A stretch of 64,000 bases of DNA, from assembly GCA_016792845.1 (NCBI GenBank), contig JAEUKH010000037.1, positions 62,001-126,000 of the forward strand. Reading direction: 5' to 3'. The DNA is from Myxococcales bacterium (lineage in GTDB: Bacteria; Myxococcota_A; Polyangia; Polyangiales; Ga0077539). Shown one piece after another: positions 7,626 through 15,975 of this stretch (within the stretch, counting starts at the first letter, position 1; each line of letters begins with the position of its first letter). Made by a program: the position numbers and the translations under genes. The notes beneath the pieces are model-generated. The model was given only the letters and a program-made list of their open reading frames with translations. It did not search any database and had not been told where the DNA came from.

Positions 7626-9932
7626 ATGCGCGTGCAGAGGCGTCGGGCGTTGTGGCCGCTCGCAGCGGCGGTGATTCTGGGGTGCAGCAAGGGCGAGGTG
7701 TCGACCCTGCCGCCTGACCCCTTCGATCAAGACGTGATCGAGCTGCCGGTCGAAGACAAGCCTCCGAGCGGCCTCGACGCGCCGCCGCTAGGGCCCGAAG
7801 ACGGGGGCGAGCTGCCCATGTCGTCGCTCTGCGGCAACGGCATGCGCGAGGGCGACGAGTCGTGCGACGGCGACCCGCCGCGGCCCTGCGCGATGGTCGA
7901 CCCGGGGCTCGGCGGCGGCGCGGCCAGCTGTACGCCGGGGTGCAGCTGGGACCTGTCGGCCTGCACCTTCGGCGGCGCCGCGGCCTGCGGCAACGGGCGC
8001 GTCGACCCGGGTGAAGACTGCGACGGGGCGGGCTTCAACGCGGCGTGCGTGGGGCCTGAGTTCTCAGGCGGCATGTTGCGCTGCAACAATTGTCGGCTCG
8101 ACTACAGCCAGTGCGTGAGGGTGCCGGCCGCCTGCGGCAACGGCATGCGCGAGGGGGCCGAGCAGTGCGACGACGGCAACCGCGACCCGAACGACGCGTG
8201 CTCGAACGACTGCCGCGCGCAAGGGGGCTCGGGGCCGGGGCCTGACGGCGGCGCGGGCGATGGCGGTCTCGACGGGGGCGTCGCGGTCGAGCCTCCGCCG
8301 CCGGTCGAGCCGCCGCGGCCGCCGGGGCTGCCGCCGGTGGGGGCGCTGAACCCGAACAACGTGTGCAACGACCCCGCGACGCGGCTCGCGGCGCGCTCGA
8401 ACACCGTGCTCAAGGTGAGCTACCGCATCTTGGTGTGCCAGCGCAGCGACGGCAGCTTCGCGCGCTCGAACGCCGACGTGCGGCGGGCCATCGAGGGGGC
8501 CCGGGCCTTGTTTCTTCGGTCGCCGCGGCTCCTGCCGGTGGAGTTTGACCTTCAGACCTTCTCGCACCCCACCTGCGAGGTGCTCTACGAAGACGCCGCG
8601 GTGGCGCAGCGGGTGGCCGAGGCGGTGCCGCCGGGGGTGATCCCGCTGGCGTTCTTCGCGCGGATCAACACGCTTCGAAACAGCTTCCCCGTGTCGGGCT
8701 TCGCGGCCTACGGGCGCTTCGCGGTGATCGGCGACTGGGGGGCTCGGGTCGAGACGCGATCGCGCCTGATCGCGCACGAGCTCGGTCATTTTCTGGGCCT
8801 CGCGCACACCCACGAGTGCGCCGTGGGGCGCGAGACCGCCGAGACCTGCGCGACCTCGGGCGATCGGATGTGCGACACGCCGCCCGATCGCGGCCCGCGA
8901 CCCCTGCGCGGCCTCGCGCTCTGCGACGACATGCAGAGCCTCGACGGCACCTGCGAGCAAGGCGCCTGCGGCCCGGGCCGTTGCGACGACGGCGCGCGCC
9001 CCGACCGCACCAACGTGATGGGCTACTACGGCTGCGATCAGCCCGTCTTCTCGCAAGCGCAGGGTGACTTCGTGCGCTGCGGCCTCACCCACGAGCTCAC
9101 CGCCTTCAACCGCGGAAACGCTTGCGGCGACGGCGTCTGCGACCGCTACGAGGACGCCTTCAACTGCCCGGGCGATTGCCCCGTCGCGTGCATGGGCCAG
9201 ACCGACCGCGAAGAGAGCACCGAAGGGCCCACCTGCGGCAACATCGACCTCGCGTGGGGCAACGCGGTGGTCAACGTGGCGTACTTTCCCTTTCGTACGG
9301 CCAGGGCGACGCCGCTCTTGTCGGGCGAACCCGGGTGCGGCAGCGCGCCGGGCGCCGGGCGCGTCGTGGCCATGTTGCCCGCGGGGGCGCGCTTCGGCGC
9401 CCAGTCGACGCGCAACCCCAACTGCATCGACTCGCCGCCCCTCCGCAGCGGCGTGCGCGGCGCCGACAACGCGCTCTACCGCTTCGGGTACGCCCCCGAC
9501 GCGACCGGCGAGACCCAGTACGGGTGGGTCCGCATTGTCGACCTCACCTACGACGGCGCCAACGCCAGCAACACCTGCATGACCGGGCCCGAGGGCCAAG
9601 ACTTTCAAGCGGCTCAGAACCCTCACCGCGGGTGCGCCCTCACGGCCTGCTCGGGGCGCGACCGGGTCTGTCGCACCGCCAACCCCAGCAGCGAAGACGA
9701 AGACGCCTGCCGGGGCGGGCGGGTCACCGACAGCGCGGCCACGGTGAACGGCTTCTGGCCCGTCTACTACGCCCCGGGCGTCACCGTGAAGCGCTTCGTT
9801 CACCGCGGCGATCGGGTGCGGGTTCGGTACGTCTCAGGGGCCTGGTCGTTCGTGATCATCACCCAGAGCGCCTGCCCGCGGTTCAGCCCGACCAACACCG
9901 TCGGCTGGGTGTCTTCGACGGCTCTCGATTGA
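7626..9932 (+). CDS. pappalysin-type (M43) zinc metalloprotease lipoprotein
   Basis: Encodes 768 residues. The ATG at 7626 gives MRVQRRR, a hydrophobic stretch and lipobox ILGC (Cys20). Residues about 75-200 contain three CGNGxREGxExCD modules, the cysteine-rich repeat common in Myxococcota surface proteins, then a Gly/Pro linker. The catalytic zinc motif HELGHFLGLAH (His384, Glu385, His388, His394) is followed about 70 residues later by the Met-turn candidate TNVMGYYGC, as in metzincins of the M43 group. A further CGDGVCDRYEDAFNCPGDC module and an SH3-like C-terminal region (ending TNTVGWVSSTALD) follow. Likely a surface-anchored secreted protease. Two palindromes sit upstream and one inside the CGNG region. 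Confidence 0.88.
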   Translation: MRVQRRRALWPLAAAVILGCSKGEVSTLPPDPFDQDVIELPVEDKPPSGLDAPPLGPEDGGELPMSSLCGNGMREGDESCDGDPPRPCAMVDPGLGGGAASCTPGCSWDLSACTFGGAAACGNGRVDPGEDCDGAGFNAACVGPEFSGGMLRCNNCRLDYSQCVRVPAACGNGMREGAEQCDDGNRDPNDACSNDCRAQGGSGPGPDGGAGDGGLDGGVAVEPPPPVEPPRPPGLPPVGALNPNNVCNDPATRLAARSNTVLKVSYRILVCQRSDGSFARSNADVRRAIEGARALFLRSPRLLPVEFDLQTFSHPTCEVLYEDAAVAQRVAEAVPPGVIPLAFFARINTLRNSFPVSGFAAYGRFAVIGDWGARVETRSRLIAHELGHFLGLAHTHECAVGRETAETCATSGDRMCDTPPDRGPRPLRGLALCDDMQSLDGTCEQGACGPGRCDDGARPDRTNVMGYYGCDQPVFSQAQGDFVRCGLTHELTAFNRGNACGDGVCDRYEDAFNCPGDCPVACMGQTDREESTEGPTCGNIDLAWGNAVVNVAYFPFRTARATPLLSGEPGCGSAPGAGRVVAMLPAGARFGAQSTRNPNCIDSPPLRSGVRGADNALYRFGYAPDATGETQYGWVRIVDLTYDGANASNTCMTGPEGQDFQAAQNPHRGCALTACSGRDRVCRTANPSSEDEDACRGGRVTDSAATVNGFWPVYYAPGVTVKRFVHRGDRVRVRYVSGAWSFVIITQSACPRFSPTNTVGWVSSTALD
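8073..8089. repeat. 17-bp palindrome, copy 3 (inside coding)
   Basis: ATGTTGCGCTGCAACAA, one mismatch to the perfect form, inside the metalloprotease gene where it encodes MLRCNN between two cysteine modules. Its AT content stands out against neighbouring codons. Confidence 0.8.
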
Positions 9933-9956
9933 AGGGTCGCAGCGCACCCGCACCCG

Positions 9957-9973
9957 CTGTTGCAGCGCAGCAC
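9957..9973. repeat. 17-bp palindrome, copy 4 (degenerate)
   Basis: CTGTTGCAGCGCAGCAC, three mismatches to the reverse-complement form, 24 bp after the protease stop codon. Confidence 0.6.
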
Positions 9974-10051
9974 GCGCTGTGACGGCGGCGTCTCGGGCTT
10001 GACCAGACGGTCTGGGCCGAGGCCAATGTCTGCGTGATGTTCGGAGGTGCC

Positions 10052-10414
10052 ATGATCGAGCTCCTGGTGGGCCTGGGGTTGTTGACGACCCTGCTGCTGG
10101 CCCCGGTGATCTGGCTGCTGGTGACGGTGTTTCGCGAAGAGGCGGCGCTGCGCGCGGTGCATGACCGCGCCTTGGCCTCGCCCGTGCGGTACCGCGCCAC
10201 GGTGGCGACGGCGTACGGCATGCAAGGGCAGGGCTGGGTCTTTGATCTCCAGGTCGAGGGCGCCGCAGGGGTGTTCAGGGCGCGGGTTCGACAGATGGTG
10301 CCCAAGTGGGTCGCGGCGGGGCTCGTGCCGGGGCGCGGGGTGGTGGTGGCCCTCGATCCGACGAACAGCGCCGAGGCGGTGTTCGACCTGGCCGCCATGG
10401 GCTTCGCGGTCTAG
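10052..10414 (+). CDS. small single-pass membrane protein, unknown
   Basis: Encodes 120 residues. Start ATG at 10052 is set by GGAGG four nt upstream; upstream in-frame GTG and ATG codons (10034, 10037) would bury this site. Residues 1-28 form one hydrophobic helix (IELLVGLGLLTTLLLAPVIW). The remaining ~90 residues form a predicted soluble beta-rich domain with VRYRATVATAYG, WVFDLQVEG and VFRARVRQMVPKW, which suggests a small cytoplasmic or periplasmic barrel. I do not recognise the family. It lies between palindrome copies 4 and 5 and shares the 11-mer CTAGAGACGCG at its stop codon with the hydrolase gene. Confidence 0.75.
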   Translation: MIELLVGLGLLTTLLLAPVIWLLVTVFREEAALRAVHDRALASPVRYRATVATAYGMQGQGWVFDLQVEGAAGVFRARVRQMVPKWVAAGLVPGRGVVVALDPTNSAEAVFDLAAMGFAV

Positions 10415-10424
10415 AGACGCGGTG

Positions 10425-10441
10425 ATGTTGCGGTGCAGCAT
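10425..10441. repeat. 17-bp palindrome, copy 5
   Basis: ATGTTGCGGTGCAGCAT, identical to copy 1, 10 bp after the stop of the small membrane protein gene. Confidence 0.85.
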
Positions 10442-10491
10442 CGTCGGCGGCGCGAGGGCTCTCGGTACGAAGTGATCGGAGCCCGCAGAGA

Positions 10492-10508
10492 ATGTTGCGG
10501 TGCAACAA
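10492..10508. repeat. 17-bp palindrome, copy 6
   Basis: ATGTTGCGGTGCAACAA. It lies 67 bp from copy 5, in the convergent gap before the acyltransferase stop codon at 10522. Confidence 0.85.
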
Positions 10509-10521
10509 AGGCCCGCAGCGC

Positions 10522-11586
10522 TCACTCTCGCTCGGGGCGCGGGCCGCGGTACCAGGTGATGCGGCCGGCCCAGGCCATCGCGGGCTTCTCGACGTAGGTG
10601 TGGAGAAAATGTGAGGCGACCAGCGTCCAGATGAAGGCGTTGACGAACATGGCGACGGCGCCCCAGAAGGTGTCGTGGCCGAAGAAGGCCGAGAGGCGCC
10701 AGCGGGTGATCGAGCCTGCCATCGGGTGCAAGAGGTAGATGCCGTACGACACCCTGCCGAGGAAGGTCAGGGGCGCCCAGTTGAGCCAGCGCGAGAGGCC
10801 GTCGCGACGCCCGGCGGCGAGCAAGACCCCTGCGGTGAGGGCCCCGAAGAGCGGCTCCAGCCGATGGATGCGCGCGGCCGCGTAGAGGCACACGCCGAGC
10901 ATGGGGGCGACCCAGCGGGCGTCGAAGCGTTTGAGCCTGACCCAGCACACCGCCGCGCCGAGGGCGAAGAGGTACCAGTGCACGAAGAACAGGCCCGTGC
11001 CGATGAAGCGCCAGTGCACCGCGGCGTGGAGCGAGGCGGCCCAGCTCAGCACCAGCGCGACGCACGATACGGCCCACGGCAGGCGGCGCAAGAGGGCCAG
11101 CATGACGATGAAGGCCATGTAGAGCTGGACCTCGATGGCAAGCGTCCAAAATACCGGCTGGATGGGGCGAAAATGGAGGATGTCTTGGAGGTACACGAGG
11201 TGCGCGAGCACCTGCCTGGGCATCGCCACGGGGCGCTGATCGTGGAGGGTGAGCTTGAGGTACCAGGGCACCCCCACGGCGACGAGCATGGCCACCCAGT
11301 ACGGCGGGTCGAGGCGCACCTGACGGCGCAGCGAGAAGCGCGCCGCGTCGGCGAGATCGGGCCGACGGAGGCCCACGGTGTTCGCGATCACATACCCCGA
11401 GAGCACGAAGAAGATCTGGACGCCGATCCAGCCCTTCTTCATCAGCAGCATCGCCAGCGCCGGGAGCTTCGCCGCGAGGGGCGCCCGCAGGTCGCCGGTG
11501 CCGTAGTGGTAGAGCATCACCGAGGTGGCTGCGACACCGCGGAGCGCGTCGATCAAGGCAAAGCGTTGGCGAGGGGGCGACGACAT
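10522..11586 (-). CDS. acyltransferase 3 family membrane protein (OafA/YrhL-like)
   Basis: Encodes 354 residues. The ATG at 11586 begins just before the family hallmark RFALIDALRGVAATSVMLYHYG, whose RG...YHY contains the conserved His. About ten hydrophobic segments follow. Internal motifs include GVQIFFVLSGYVIA and FWTLAIEVQLYM, both characteristic of acyltransferase 3 enzymes that O-acylate surface polysaccharides or other exported molecules. It starts 41 bp after the ABC exporter gene on the same strand, so the pair is probably one operon acting on an exported product. The longer upstream in-frame extension (to 11955) is low-complexity Arg/Gly antisense of the ABC gene and is excluded. Confidence 0.9.
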   Translation of the reverse strand: MSSPPRQRFALIDALRGVAATSVMLYHYGTGDLRAPLAAKLPALAMLLMKKGWIGVQIFFVLSGYVIANTVGLRRPDLADAARFSLRRQVRLDPPYWVAMLVAVGVPWYLKLTLHDQRPVAMPRQVLAHLVYLQDILHFRPIQPVFWTLAIEVQLYMAFIVMLALLRRLPWAVSCVALVLSWAASLHAAVHWRFIGTGLFFVHWYLFALGAAVCWVRLKRFDARWVAPMLGVCLYAAARIHRLEPLFGALTAGVLLAAGRRDGLSRWLNWAPLTFLGRVSYGIYLLHPMAGSITRWRLSAFFGHDTFWGAVAMFVNAFIWTLVASHFLHTYVEKPAMAWAGRITWYRGPRPERE

Positions 11587-11627
11587 CAGGCGCTCAGACC
11601 GCTCGCGACAAAGCCGATGGGCGGGCC

Positions 11628-13490
11628 CTAGGTCAAGTCTCTCGTGCGCTCGGCGGTGCGATACCCCTCGGCCTGGAGGTTGAACATCGCGGCGTAGCGC
11701 CCCTCGCGGGCCAGGAGCTCGCCGTGGGTGCCCTCTTCGACCACCGCGCCGTCGTCGAGCACCACCACCCGGTCGGCCATGCGCACCGTCGAGAACCGAT
11801 GGGTGATGAGCAGCGCGGTGCGCCCCTCGCGCAGCGCCCTGAGGCGGAGAAACACGTCGTGCTCGGCCTCGGCGTCGAGGGCCGCGGTGGGCTCGTCGAG
11901 CACCATCACCCGGCTGTGCCGCATGAACGCGCGGGCCAGGGCGAGGCGCTGCCACTGGCCCACCGAGAGGTCGTCGCCCCCGAAGGCGCGCCCGAGGGGG
12001 GTGTCGAGGCCCCGCGGGAGCTTCGCGATGAGGCCCCCGGCCCCGGCCGCTTCGACGGCGCGGTCGAGGGCGCCGCGGTCTTCGCGTTCGGGCATCCAGC
12101 CGATGCCGATGTTGTCACCGGCCGAGAACTGAAAGCGCGCGAAGTCTTGAAACACCACGCCCACCTGGCGCCGCAGGGCCTCGGGCGCGAGGGTGGCGAT
12201 GTCGACCCCGTCGACCAGGATGCGCCCCGCGGTGGGCTGGTAGAGGCCCACGAGGAGCTTCACGAGGGTGCTCTTGCCAGCGCCGTTGCGCCCCACCAGG
12301 GCGAGGGCCTCGCCGGGCTTGAGGGTGAGGGTGACGTCGCGCAGGGCCTCGCGTTCGGCGTCGGGGTAGCGGTACGACACGTTCTCGAAGCGCACCTCGG
12401 GGGCCCGCTGGGGGGCGCCGTCTTCGGCGGTGAGGGCGCGGTCGTCGCCCTGCGTCGGCAGGTCGAGGAAGGCGAAGAGCGTGCTCATGTAGAGGTCGTT
12501 CTCGAAGAGCCGCGTGATAGCCGAGAGCATCGACGAGAGGCACTGCCGACCTTGTTGCAGCGCAACAAGGTAGAGCGTCATCGCCCCGAGCGAGAGGGCC
12601 CCCGCGATGGTGCGGTGCACAATGACGGTGTACGCGCCGTAGAAGGCGAGGGTGGCGAGAGACCCGAGGGCGAAGCTCGCCACGGCCCGGGCCCGGTGCA
12701 GGCTGCGCTCGGCGTCGTAGAAGCTCTGATGCACCTCGCGGAAGCGCGCGAGCACCCAGCGCCCCATGGCGAGGAGCTTGACCTCTTTTACGGTGCTCTC
12801 GGTGGTGAGCACCGACTCGAAGTAGAACGACTGCCGCATGCGCTGCGAGCGCGCCTTCGAGAGGGCGAACATCTTGCGCCCGTGGCTCGCCTCGGCCCAG
12901 AAGGGCGGCAGCGCCGAGAGGGCCATCACCGCCAGGGCCCAGGGCCCGAGCGCGTTGAGGAGCGCCACGTAGCCCCCCAGGGTCGCGCCGTTTCGCAAGA
13001 GGGCCGAGAGCTGGTTGACGGTGTCGAGGGGCCTGCCGCTCGCCTCGCGCCGCACCTGGTTGAGCCGGTTGAGGAAGCCCGGGTCTTCGAACTGCGCGTA
13101 GGCCACGCGGCTCGCGTGCGTGAGGATCTGCTCGTTGACCGAGAGTGACATCGCCGAGCGGAGCGACGTGCCCGTGTACGAGGCCCACTGCGTGAAGGCC
13201 GCCTTGAGGGTCACGAGGCCGAGCTCGATGAGCACCCAACGCTCGGCCGCCGGAACCCCCGCGGGGCTGTGCTGCGCGGCCACCACGGCGTCGACCAGGT
13301 GCCGCCCGACCCAGGCGATGGCCACCGCGAGGAGGGCGTCGCCGAGCTGGCTCAGCACCTGCGCCGCGAGGAGCCCCGGCACCGCCCCGGCCACCATGGT
13401 GACGGTGCGCCAGGCGTTGCCGAAGGTCTGTGGGATGAGCCGCCACGACACCCGCGGCGCAGACTGCTCAGTGCTCTCGTCGGCTTGCAT
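11628..13490 (-). CDS. ABC exporter, fused permease and ATPase
   Basis: Encodes 620 residues from the ATG at 13490 (MQADEST). Residues about 1-345 form a six-helix exporter membrane domain. Residues about 375-610 form the nucleotide-binding domain with Walker A GRNGAGKST (Lys406), the Q-loop in VVFQDF, a C-loop reading LSVGQ in place of LSGGQ, Walker B VMVLDEPTAALD and the H-loop LLITHRFSTV. The LSVGQWQR variant is common in exporters linked to peptide natural products, but no biosynthetic gene lies next to it here. Exports an unknown substrate; the acyltransferase gene follows. A palindrome copy lies within the membrane-domain coding region (12552-12568). Confidence 0.92.
   Translation of the reverse strand: MQADESTEQSAPRVSWRLIPQTFGNAWRTVTMVAGAVPGLLAAQVLSQLGDALLAVAIAWVGRHLVDAVVAAQHSPAGVPAAERWVLIELGLVTLKAAFTQWASYTGTSLRSAMSLSVNEQILTHASRVAYAQFEDPGFLNRLNQVRREASGRPLDTVNQLSALLRNGATLGGYVALLNALGPWALAVMALSALPPFWAEASHGRKMFALSKARSQRMRQSFYFESVLTTESTVKEVKLLAMGRWVLARFREVHQSFYDAERSLHRARAVASFALGSLATLAFYGAYTVIVHRTIAGALSLGAMTLYLVALQQGRQCLSSMLSAITRLFENDLYMSTLFAFLDLPTQGDDRALTAEDGAPQRAPEVRFENVSYRYPDAEREALRDVTLTLKPGEALALVGRNGAGKSTLVKLLVGLYQPTAGRILVDGVDIATLAPEALRRQVGVVFQDFARFQFSAGDNIGIGWMPEREDRGALDRAVEAAGAGGLIAKLPRGLDTPLGRAFGGDDLSVGQWQRLALARAFMRHSRVMVLDEPTAALDAEAEHDVFLRLRALREGRTALLITHRFSTVRMADRVVVLDDGAVVEEGTHGELLAREGRYAAMFNLQAEGYRTAERTRDLT
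12552..12568. repeat. 17-bp palindrome, copy 7 (inside coding)
   Basis: TTGTTGCAGCGCAACAA, a perfect palindrome with compensating changes at both ends relative to the ATGTTGC form. The symmetry extends to 19 bp (12551-12569). It lies inside the ABC exporter gene, where it encodes the ALQQ part of the membrane domain. Confidence 0.8.
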
Positions 13491-13563
13491 GGCGGAGCCG
13501 AAGGGGTGCCCCGATCTGCGACGCGGCGCAAGGGCGCGTGCAAATGGCGTAGGCTCCGGGGCT

Positions 13564-14598
13564 ATGAGGTTCACGGTCGGGCTTGGGGCCTTGGCGGCCT
13601 TGGCGGCGATGGGGTGCGGCGCGCCGGGGCGCGAGGGCTACGTCGAAGACGCCGCCGGGGTCGATGTTGCGCTGCAACATGACGCAGCGGGTGACGACGC
13701 AGCGGCCCTTGTCGACGGGGCGTCGGCCGATGCTGCGGTGCAACAGGGCTGCGGCGCCTGCGGGGTGTACTCGGGCGGCGTGACGGTGGGTCGGGTGACC
13801 GACAGCGCGGCCAACGAGCTGAGCGGCGTGGCGGCGAGCCGCGCGCGCGACGACCTCGCGTGGGTCCACAACGACTCGGGCGACCGGGCGCGGGTGTTCG
13901 CCATCGGCTTTGACGGCGCGGTGCGGGCCGAGGTGCGCTTCGAGGGGGCCGCGGCGGTCGATTACGAAGACCTCGCGGTGGGGCCCTGCGCGCCGGGGGG
14001 CGAGGCGAGCTGCGTGGTGGTGGGCGACATCGGCGACAACGACCGGGCGCGCGGGTCGGTGGTGCTCTACCGCTTCGAAGAGGCCGAGGTGATCGGGCGG
14101 CTCCGCGAGGGCGAGCGGGTGACGATGACCCTGCGCCCCGCGCAGATGGTGCTTCGGTACCCCGACGGGGCCCACAACGCCGAGGCCTTGGTGTTGCTCC
14201 CGGGGTCGGGCGAGCTGGGCATCGTGACGAAGACCGAAGACGCGCCCATCGGGGTGTATGCGACGCCGCGCTTCGTGGCCGACGGCGAGGCGACCTTGGC
14301 GCGGGTGGGTACGCTGACGCTCCCGCCCGGGGGGACGCGGCTCGTCACCGGCGCAGACTGGCACCCGTGCTTGCCGAAGCTGCTGGTTCGCACCTACGAC
14401 CGGCTGTGGGAGTACGACGCCGCCGCGGGCGCGACGGACCCCCTGGCCTCGGCGGCGGCCTCGACCGCGCCGACCCGCCGCTCGGTGGCCGTCGAGGCGC
14501 AGGGCGAGGCCGTGGGCTGGCTCGCCTCGGGCCGCGGGTACCTCACCGTGAGCGAGGGCCGTAACGCCAACCTCTCGCGGAGCGGCTGCGTCGAGTGA
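13564..14598 (+). CDS. beta-propeller lipoprotein
   Basis: Encodes 344 residues. ATG at 13564 gives a signal sequence with lipobox AMGC (Cys19). A linker of about 40 residues carries palindrome copies 8 and 9. The remainder has repeated propeller-like blades: ELSGVAASRARDDLAWVHNDSGD, then YEDLAVGPC, VVGDIGDNDRARGSVVLYRF and HNAEALVLLPGSGELGIVTK. The pattern matches secreted phytase-like or esterase-like propellers found in several actinobacteria and myxobacteria, but no catalytic residues are assigned. A TAGGCT hexamer ends 8 nt before the start codon. Divergent from the ABC exporter with a 73-bp gap. Confidence 0.85.
   Translation: MRFTVGLGALAALAAMGCGAPGREGYVEDAAGVDVALQHDAAGDDAAALVDGASADAAVQQGCGACGVYSGGVTVGRVTDSAANELSGVAASRARDDLAWVHNDSGDRARVFAIGFDGAVRAEVRFEGAAAVDYEDLAVGPCAPGGEASCVVVGDIGDNDRARGSVVLYRFEEAEVIGRLREGERVTMTLRPAQMVLRYPDGAHNAEALVLLPGSGELGIVTKTEDAPIGVYATPRFVADGEATLARVGTLTLPPGGTRLVTGADWHPCLPKLLVRTYDRLWEYDAAAGATDPLASAAASTAPTRRSVAVEAQGEAVGWLASGRGYLTVSEGRNANLSRSGCVE
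13664..13680. repeat. 17-bp palindrome, copy 8 (perfect, inside coding)
   Basis: ATGTTGCGCTGCAACAT, identical to copy 2, in the linker just after the lipobox of the propeller lipoprotein, encoding DVALQH. Confidence 0.85.
13730..13746. repeat. 17-bp palindrome, copy 9 (degenerate, inside coding)
   Basis: ATGCTGCGGTGCAACAG, three mismatches to copy 8, 66 bp downstream of it in the same linker (DAAVQQ). The 66-67 bp spacing recurs between copies 5 and 6. Confidence 0.6.
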
Positions 14599-14601
14599 GG
14601 C

Positions 14602-15384
14602 TCAGGCGCCGACCCTTGCGCCGAGGCGCTCGGGGCCCTCGCCGCGGGTGGCGAGGCCGTGCATCGCGGGGTAATCGCGAAACTCGGTCTTGAAGGCGCG
14701 GTCGAGCACCCGGGTGAAGAGGCCGTAGTGGCCCTGGTACCGCGCGTGGTGCATCGCGTGAAAGGTCGTGGTGATGAACACCCGGCCCGGCGCCGTCGCC
14801 ACGAAGCCCGCGGGCATGAGCTCGACGTTCGAGTGGCCGAGCACGTTGAGCACATAGTTGAGGAAGAAGTAGCCCACCACCCCGGGGGCGCTCAGCGGCA
14901 GGTGCCGCGAGGCGAGGGCCACGAAGCCGAGGGCGCCGACCTGCAAAATTGCACGCTCGACCAGCGAGAACGACAGCGACGTGAGCGGGTGCATGACCTT
15001 CGCGGTGTGGTGCTGCGCGTGCAGCGGCGCGAGCCAGCGCGTGTGCAGCGCGCGGTGCGAGGCGTAAAACCAGAGCTCGTACCAGACGAAGGTGAGCGCG
15101 AAGCTCAGGGCCGCGTTGCCGAGGCTCGGCCGCGCGAGGTGCAAGAGCTCGTAGTGACGCACGAGGCTCAAGACCACCGCGTCGAAGGCCACGACCTTGA
15201 GGGCGGCCCGGAGCTCGCTCGACCACTGGCCCTGGCTGTAGGCCCGGCGGTAGACGCGACGGGCCATCGCGAAGGGCGTGCCGAGCCAGCGCATCACCGC
15301 GCCGGTGATCACCGTCGAGCGGACGACGAAGAAGGCCAGGTGCCCGAGCACCATCAGCGCGAGGGTTGGGGCGAGTGCGTGCAT
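14602..15384 (-). CDS. fatty acid hydroxylase / sterol desaturase family protein
   Basis: Encodes 260 residues, a typical length. Histidine clusters that bind the di-iron centre are present: HRALHTRW, HAQHH, and later LGHSNVEL and FHAMHHARY. Hydrophobic segments lie near residues 5-25, 80-105 and 130-170. These integral membrane enzymes hydroxylate or desaturate lipid substrates using O2. The start lies 3 bp after the tetR stop, so the two are one transcription unit, and the regulator probably controls this enzyme. The substrate is unknown. It is convergent with the propeller lipoprotein, their stop codons only 3 bp apart. An AT-rich palindrome TGCAAAATTGCA sits at 14942-14953. Confidence 0.9.
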   Translation of the reverse strand: MHALAPTLALMVLGHLAFFVVRSTVITGAVMRWLGTPFAMARRVYRRAYSQGQWSSELRAALKVVAFDAVVLSLVRHYELLHLARPSLGNAALSFALTFVWYELWFYASHRALHTRWLAPLHAQHHTAKVMHPLTSLSFSLVERAILQVGALGFVALASRHLPLSAPGVVGYFFLNYVLNVLGHSNVELMPAGFVATAPGRVFITTTFHAMHHARYQGHYGLFTRVLDRAFKTEFRDYPAMHGLATRGEGPERLGARVGA

Positions 15385-15387
15385 CGT

Positions 15388-15975
15388 TCAGTGGCTCTCG
15401 GTAGGGGTCGATGAGGGCGCGAGGCGCTCGGCCGCGCGGTGCAAGAGGGCGTCGGTGAAGGCCGGGTCGCGGGCGTCGCCGAGCACGAGGTGCTGGAGCC
15501 CGAGGCCCCACAAGGTCGCGAGGGCGAGGTCGACGTCGGGGTCGTCGAGGGTCTTGCCGAGCCCCATGGCCACGAGCCCCCGAAGCATCGCCACCCAGGC
15601 GTGCACCGCCGCGCGGATCTCAGGGTCTTCGTCGGCCTCGATGGCCAGGGCCAGGAGGAGCCGCGAGCGCGCACGGTCGCCCATGAGGAGCCGCACGAGC
15701 GACAAAGCGCGGGCCCGCGGCGCCGCACCCTGCGAGGCCGCCGCGTGCGCGACGAGCACCCCTTGGAGCTCTGCAAAGGTCGCCGCCGAGGCGTGCTGGG
15801 CCACCGCCAAGACCAGGTCGTTGCGACGACGAAAATAGTGCGTGAGGTGGCTCTGGCTCACCCCCGCCGCCGCCGCCACCCGCGGCTGCGTCAGCGCCCG
15901 AAGCCCCTCGCGCCGCAAGAGGTCGAGCGCCGCGTCGAGCAGACGGAGACGAACCCCGTTCAGGTCGCGTGTCAT
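15388..15975 (-). CDS. TetR-family transcriptional repressor
   Basis: Encodes 195 residues from the ATG at 15975 (MTRDLNG). Residues about 5-50 are the TetR helix-turn-helix: ARLLDAALDLLRREGLRALT-type helix 1, then VAAAAGVSQSHLTHYFRRRNDLV, with the recognition helix ending in HYF. The C-terminal two thirds is a helical ligand-binding and dimer domain with no recognised family. It directly precedes the fatty acid hydroxylase gene. Its own promoter carries a near-contiguous perfect inverted repeat over the -10 box, so self-repression is expected. The inducer could be a lipid, by analogy with FadR- and DesT-type regulators, but this is inference only. Confidence 0.92.
   Translation of the reverse strand: MTRDLNGVRLRLLDAALDLLRREGLRALTQPRVAAAAGVSQSHLTHYFRRRNDLVLAVAQHASAATFAELQGVLVAHAAASQGAAPRARALSLVRLLMGDRARSRLLLALAIEADEDPEIRAAVHAWVAMLRGLVAMGLGKTLDDPDVDLALATLWGLGLQHLVLGDARDPAFTDALLHRAAERLAPSSTPTESH

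Noticed and set aside
8064..9803. Minus-strand frame of 579 codons opposite the metalloprotease
   Set aside because: Antisense to an HExxH protease with a clear lipobox start; no protein features of its own.
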